Assembly (NCBI GenBank): GCA_023150835.1
Contig: JAKLKB010000009.1
Coordinates: 17,976 to 81,975, forward strand
Origin: Myxococcota bacterium
GTDB lineage: Bacteria > Myxococcota_C > UBA6777
Reading direction: 5' to 3'
DNA length: 64,000 nt
Shown here: one piece after another, positions 60,580 through 64,000 of the stretch
Position numbering within the stretch: position 1 is the first letter of the stretch
Layout: every line of letters starts with the position of its first letter
The notes under the pieces: generated by a model
What the model saw: only the letters and a program-made list of their open reading frames with translations
What the model was told of the DNA's origin: nothing
The model's database searches: none
Program-made: the position numbers and the translations under genes

Positions 60580-61602
60580 ATGAGCAAGCCCATCCCAACC
60601 AAAACATCCCAACCAAACACGACGCTCCCTCTTCTCCCATCCGCCCCTCGCGTATCGCCAACATCAACTCCTCCCAAAAAGACGGCTCCCGCCCCTTTTC
60701 CACAAAATGCCTTTTGTGAAAACAACCAAAACAAACAGCATCAAATTCAAAAACTTACCGGAAAAACAGGAACAAACGAAGCAAACAAAAGAAATCTACT
60801 GCAAAAGCAAGTCGAAAAAAGAACGCCGACTATGCCCATACCGAAAACAGCTACCCCCAGCAACACAGCGGAAGATGTTGTTTGCCTTGCTGTAAAGGTT
60901 ACCACCGAAAAACGTCCATTCAACGTTGCCGCCCAAACAGCGCGCCTCATGTGCGAAACCAGAAAAGCCCAAAGCGAACTCCAAAAAGCCAAATCCGAAC
61001 CCTCCTTGCTTAATAAAGCCTCCGCCGCGCTGCACACCACACAAGCCGCCCACACCACCGCCCACACCATCGCCAACCAAGCTGTCAAGCGAAAAGCAAC
61101 ACAACAAGCCCAACAAGCCGTCACCACACAGATGAGAACCAATTCAGGTTTCAATAAGCAACCCAAAACGATCACAAAAGGGGGCAAACAGATACCAAAC
61201 CCCCAACGACCACGAACCCCGCTCGCTATGCAACAAGAAGCCAAAAAAGCAGCACAACGAGTCATGCGCGCATCAAGCAAGGGAACCGCCGAGATGGCAA
61301 AAGCCGCAGGCGTTAAAAATCTCCAAAGCAAAGCCCTCGAAACCTCCACAAAAACCCTCAGCAATGGCTCCAAAGCAACCCGTTTCTTGTCGCGTGGTGT
61401 CCCTCTTCTTTCTGCTGCAACCGCAACCGTCGATAGCGCCGAATACAAAAAAACACTCAACGACTTTGTCAAAGGAAAAGCAAGCCGTACAAAGCTCGTC
61501 GCGGCCTACTGCGCAGCAGCCTTTTCGTGGATTGGCGTAAAAGTCCCTGCTTTCGGCATCGTCGGCGGTGTCGCAGGCATCGTCCGCGACACAGTCAAGT
61601 GA
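60580..61602 (+). CDS. Unknown Ala/Lys/Gln-rich protein with hydrophobic C-terminus (effector-like)
   Basis: The protein has 340 residues; AAAGGA lies 7 bases before the ATG. It has no signal peptide. The N-terminal 90 residues are Pro/Thr/Lys/Asn-rich and likely disordered. The middle is helical and repetitive in Ala, Gln, Lys and Thr (LLNKASAALHTTQAAHTTAHTIANQAVKRK). The last 55 residues turn hydrophobic (LVAAYCAAAFSWIGVKVPAFGIVGGVAGIV). This resembles polymorphic effectors or pore-forming proteins that need a chaperone. The next gene, 12 bp downstream, is a trigger-factor-like chaperone. The coding strand is visibly more A-rich than its neighbours. No function can be assigned. Confidence 0.55.
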   Translation: MSKPIPTKTSQPNTTLPLLPSAPRVSPTSTPPKKTAPAPFPQNAFCENNQNKQHQIQKLTGKTGTNEANKRNLLQKQVEKRTPTMPIPKTATPSNTAEDVVCLAVKVTTEKRPFNVAAQTARLMCETRKAQSELQKAKSEPSLLNKASAALHTTQAAHTTAHTIANQAVKRKATQQAQQAVTTQMRTNSGFNKQPKTITKGGKQIPNPQRPRTPLAMQQEAKKAAQRVMRASSKGTAEMAKAAGVKNLQSKALETSTKTLSNGSKATRFLSRGVPLLSAATATVDSAEYKKTLNDFVKGKASRTKLVAAYCAAAFSWIGVKVPAFGIVGGVAGIVRDTVK

Positions 61603-61614
61603 GGAATCATAACG

Positions 61615-62709
61615 ATGCAAACCTCCCATTTTCCCTCTTTGTTTCCGAGCAAAAACGCGGAGCAGATCATCTCGGCGATCCTTACAGCTTCGTTGACGAT
61701 GCCCCCTCAAAATAGCCCAGAAACGCCAGCAGCCGAGACGGAGCAACTCGTCCAGCAGCTTGCCCATCAAAGAACAACTCTGATCAATTTCTCCGAAAAA
61801 ACAAGTATCTCCGAAGAAACACTCTCCGTTTTGATCGCGGAACGCTTTGCATCCCTGCGCATCGCTTCTGCCCAAAAACGGCTCAAAAAGCAAGACGAAT
61901 CGCTCCAGATCGGAGACGAAGTCACGCTCAACATCGTTGGCTACACTTCCGAAGGGCTGCTACCTTTCAGCATCCACGAAGGAGTCACGCTCATACTCGA
62001 AGAAAATACGATTCTCCCTACGTTCGGAACCGCTTTGGTAGGCGTTGCTGTCGGCGAAACCGCAACGATCCAAGTCCCTCTCCCAAAAGACTACGAGATC
62101 GAATCTCTTCGCCGCCAAACCGCATCGTTTGTCATCCAAGTCCTCGAAGTCTACGAACTCAGCTTGCCTTCTGCTCGCGATCCTGAGTTTCTTGCTTCGC
62201 TCGATCTGCCTCGATCTCTAGAAGATGCGCTTGCCATGCTTGGCGAAGAGATTCTTGAAGAACACAACGATCACACCGAACACCAAAACACTCGCGATAC
62301 CTTTGAAGCGCTGATGTCCCTGTTCTCCTACCACATCTCCGATGAAGAAATCGCACGACGCATCCAAGAGCGATGGTACTCAACAGAAGGGCAATTTCTT
62401 GAAAAAAGCGAATTTCCTCGCCAAGACATCGAAGAATCTCTCGCTGCTTGGTTAAATCACCCGCCTATCCGTGAACACGAACGCCGCAACGCGGCTGCCG
62501 CTCAGCTTCTCGATGACCTTGGTTGCTTCTTTGCTATCCGCCTCCACGAGGAAGACGTCATCCCTTACTTAGTGGAAGCTACAAAAGTAGAATCTTCTCC
62601 TTTCCCTCAAGAGGCATCCGACGAAGAACAACAAAGCATACAGCAGATTGCGTGGTACCTGCTCCAACAAAAAACCCTCCAAGCTCTTATGGACGCCGTG
62701 TTTGCTTAG
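61615..62709 (+). CDS. Trigger-factor-like chaperone with FKBP-type domain
   Basis: The protein has 364 residues; GAGGAA lies 8 bases before the ATG. It lacks the ribosome-binding N-domain signature of trigger factor. Residues about 105-190 match the PPIase insert (GDEVTLNIVGYTSEGLLPFS; LPTFGTALVGVAVGETATIQVPLPKDY). Residues about 190-350 match the helical C-domain (LEDALAMLGEEILEEHN; MSLFSYHISDEEIARRIQERW; REHERRNAAAAQLLDDLG). It is a specialised paralogue rather than the housekeeping factor. The tight link to the preceding gene suggests a dedicated chaperone-client pair. Confidence 0.75.
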   Translation: MQTSHFPSLFPSKNAEQIISAILTASLTMPPQNSPETPAAETEQLVQQLAHQRTTLINFSEKTSISEETLSVLIAERFASLRIASAQKRLKKQDESLQIGDEVTLNIVGYTSEGLLPFSIHEGVTLILEENTILPTFGTALVGVAVGETATIQVPLPKDYEIESLRRQTASFVIQVLEVYELSLPSARDPEFLASLDLPRSLEDALAMLGEEILEEHNDHTEHQNTRDTFEALMSLFSYHISDEEIARRIQERWYSTEGQFLEKSEFPRQDIEESLAAWLNHPPIREHERRNAAAAQLLDDLGCFFAIRLHEEDVIPYLVEATKVESSPFPQEASDEEQQSIQQIAWYLLQQKTLQALMDAVFA

Positions 62710-62732
62710 ACCACCCAGAACCCAACCATTGC

Positions 62733-63599
62733 TCATAGCTTCCCTGTGCGGAACATCTTCTCCAGTCGCTCGACCTTTTTCTTCTGTTCTTCTGGAATCG
62801 GGATACAAAAGTGAATCCGATCTTCCCACACCTTCCGTGTTCGGGTCGAGCGCCTTGATTCAAGAGTCAATCGGATCGCGTATCTTCGAGGATTTTCTTT
62901 TTGGATAGAAACGACCTCGACCAACACCATCCGAAAGATATCCCGCAGACGCCAAATTACCCACCGAGGACCGAGTAGCATGACACCCGGATACAAGATC
63001 ACCTCGTGTTCCCTTCGGCTCATGCGATAAAAAGGATAGAGAAAATACAATGTCCCCAAGATCCCCGCGCTCACAAACAAAAACATCACGGGCAGATGTT
63101 CCTCAAACATCATCCCAAAAGACAGACGCTTTTCTCTCTCCCAATCCAAGAAAAAAGATCCTCCCACAGACAAACAAGTCGCCCCCAACACAACGGCCCA
63201 CACCATCAAAACGTACCTCACCACGATCGGCTTGTTGTTTTCGTACCAATCCTCTCCTTTGATCGAAAAGCGAGCCAAGGGTTCTTCCTTTCTCAGATCC
63301 TCAACGAGCTGCTCCACAGCTTTTGCTTGCCTGCGAACCCAATACATCGGAGCCAAACACAACAACGAAAAGATGCCCGCAAACCCCGACAACGCCACCC
63401 ATAACACACCCTTTAGAGAGAAGTTCTTTCCATCCGAAGGCACTCCGACCGAAAAAAACGTGTATTCCCAGATCTCTTTGTTGCTCCCGATCGCCCAAAA
63501 AATAGCCGCACAAAAAAACAACCCTGAGCAAATCAACCCCCTTTTAAGGGCCAAACGATACGGATTCGGCGGGAAAGCAACGGCCTTTTTTTCTTCCAC
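62733..63599 (-). CDS. Multi-pass membrane protein of unknown function
   Basis: The protein has 288 residues. GTG was chosen because GGGAG is 10 bases upstream and the open frame beyond it runs into a family B element. About four membrane spans are visible (LICSGLFFCAAIFWAIG; VLWVALSGFAGIFSLLCLAPMYW; YVLMVWAVVLGATCLSVGGSFF; LPVMFLFVSAGILGTLYFLYPF). A cytoplasmic C-terminal beta domain follows (HEVILYPGVMLLGPRWVIWRLRDIF), reminiscent of bacterial PH-like domains. It is convergent with the chaperone gene. Confidence 0.6.
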   Translation of the reverse strand: MEEKKAVAFPPNPYRLALKRGLICSGLFFCAAIFWAIGSNKEIWEYTFFSVGVPSDGKNFSLKGVLWVALSGFAGIFSLLCLAPMYWVRRQAKAVEQLVEDLRKEEPLARFSIKGEDWYENNKPIVVRYVLMVWAVVLGATCLSVGGSFFLDWEREKRLSFGMMFEEHLPVMFLFVSAGILGTLYFLYPFYRMSRREHEVILYPGVMLLGPRWVIWRLRDIFRMVLVEVVSIQKENPRRYAIRLTLESRRSTRTRKVWEDRIHFCIPIPEEQKKKVERLEKMFRTGKL

Positions 63600-63631
63600 G
63601 ATATTTTTACTCCCATAGGTGTGAAATGTTT

Positions 63632-63754
63632 GCCAAAAAACCCCGTGTTCGCAACTGCCCAAGCGTGGGCGTCATTGGTTTGAAGCACAATGCTCTCCTC
63701 GCCATACGGGGTCAAGGGAGCCGCGCTCCCTTGTGGGGCGTGGGGCAATGCCCC
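63632..63754 (-). mobile_element. Family B element, copy 4
   Basis: On the plus strand: TTGCCAAAAAACCCCGTGTTCG, then TACGGGGTCAAGGGAGCC, GCTCCCTTGTGGGGCGTGGG and GCAATGCCCC. It is truncated at the right by the element starting at 63751: other copies continue with ACAAAA. Confidence 0.65.
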
Positions 63755-64000
63755 ATAGGCGTTAGGTTAAGTTGGAAACACCGGATAGTCTAGCCTGATC
63801 GCCGTTTCTTTTGTCGCCCCCCCCTCAATCCCCCCGTGAACGGGGGGAAGTTGGAACGGGCAGCGTCTGCGCGTCGTGCATACAGCGTGCGTCATGAAAA
63901 AACAAAATCCCCGCTGCTTCCGACTTTCGCTCCCTCCCCTGTTCACGGGGGAGGGCTGGGGTGGGGGGGCCAACAAGCGCTTAACCTAACGCCTATGGGG
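63751..64000. mobile_element. 250-bp MITE-like element with 21-bp perfect terminal inverted repeats
   Basis: The left end CCCCATAGGCGTTAGG (plus TTAAG, 63751-63771) and the right end 63980-64000 are exact inverted copies. The interior holds two GC-rich inverted stretches (CCCCCGTGAACGGGGGG and CCCTGTTCACGGGGGAGGG) and no ORF. The right flank is outside the window, so a target duplication cannot be checked; the leading CCCC may partly belong to the family B sequence into which it inserted. Confidence 0.7.

Overview
The window looks like chromosomal DNA from a Myxococcota-like (deltaproteobacterial) organism. The signs are a bacterial mevalonate pathway operon, several very large TPR proteins, envelope proteins combining an N-terminal zinc ribbon, a GYF domain, a membrane anchor and in one case a TonB-like C-terminus (the layout of the gliding-motility protein GltJ/AgmX), Hanks-type kinases fused to formylglycine-enzyme-like domains, an ECF sigma/anti-sigma/caspase operon, and FIST/CheA-like/GGDEF signalling. 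I saw no rRNA, tRNA, CRISPR array, phage module or plasmid backbone. Coding strands are C-rich with C-ending codons, which produces many long false antisense ORFs.

Layout: 1-3.5 kb holds the 3' end of ftsI, a PEGA/TPR envelope protein, a lipoprotein and a small membrane protein. 3.6-14.8 kb (minus) holds a 1781-aa TPR protein, a GltJ/AgmX-like protein and a zinc-ribbon membrane protein with six copies of an unrecognised repeat. 15.2-21 kb (plus) holds a DHH phosphoesterase, a second zinc-ribbon/GYF/TPR protein and a TPR protein. 21.6-27.8 kb is the isoprenoid operon: HMG-CoA synthase, a GbsR/MarR-type regulator, mevalonate kinase, diphosphomevalonate decarboxylase, and a single reading frame joining phosphomevalonate kinase to a polyprenyl diphosphate synthase. 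HMG-CoA reductase and IPP isomerase are not in the window. 28-31.8 kb holds an outer-membrane-like protein and a 1054-aa TPR protein; 32-34.9 kb holds selB and rsmI.

34.9-36.9 kb is repeat-rich: a REP-associated (HUH/Y1) transposase whose gene carries an in-frame array of the same palindromic repeat that lies in an array beside it. 36.9-42.4 kb (minus) is a signalling region: CheY, CheX, then FIST sensor, CheA-like kinase and diguanylate cyclase overlapping end to end. After these come a DUF4105 membrane protein, an S41 protease with long C-terminal domains, a small helical Gly/Ala-rich protein, and a fumarase-beta-like/sucC/sucD operon. 52-60 kb holds two Ser/Thr kinases, a 14-Cys secreted protein and the ECF sigma, anti-sigma and caspase operon. 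60.6-62.7 kb is a tight pair: an unknown Ala/Lys/Gln-rich protein with a hydrophobic C-terminus, followed by a trigger-factor-like chaperone.

Small non-coding mobile elements are unusually dense. Family A (about 115 bp, ends TACGA(A/T)ATCCG) has five full copies and one partial. Family B (about 125-200 bp, GGGGTCAAGGG core) has four copies and one remnant. There is also a 114-bp MITE with a target-site duplication inside the mevalonate operon, and a 250-bp element with 21-bp perfect ends at the window edge. The strongest leads are the kinase-prenyltransferase fusion, the six-repeat zinc-ribbon protein, the chaperone/effector-like pair, and the transposase-repeat cluster. All function calls come from reading motifs by eye; no database search was run.
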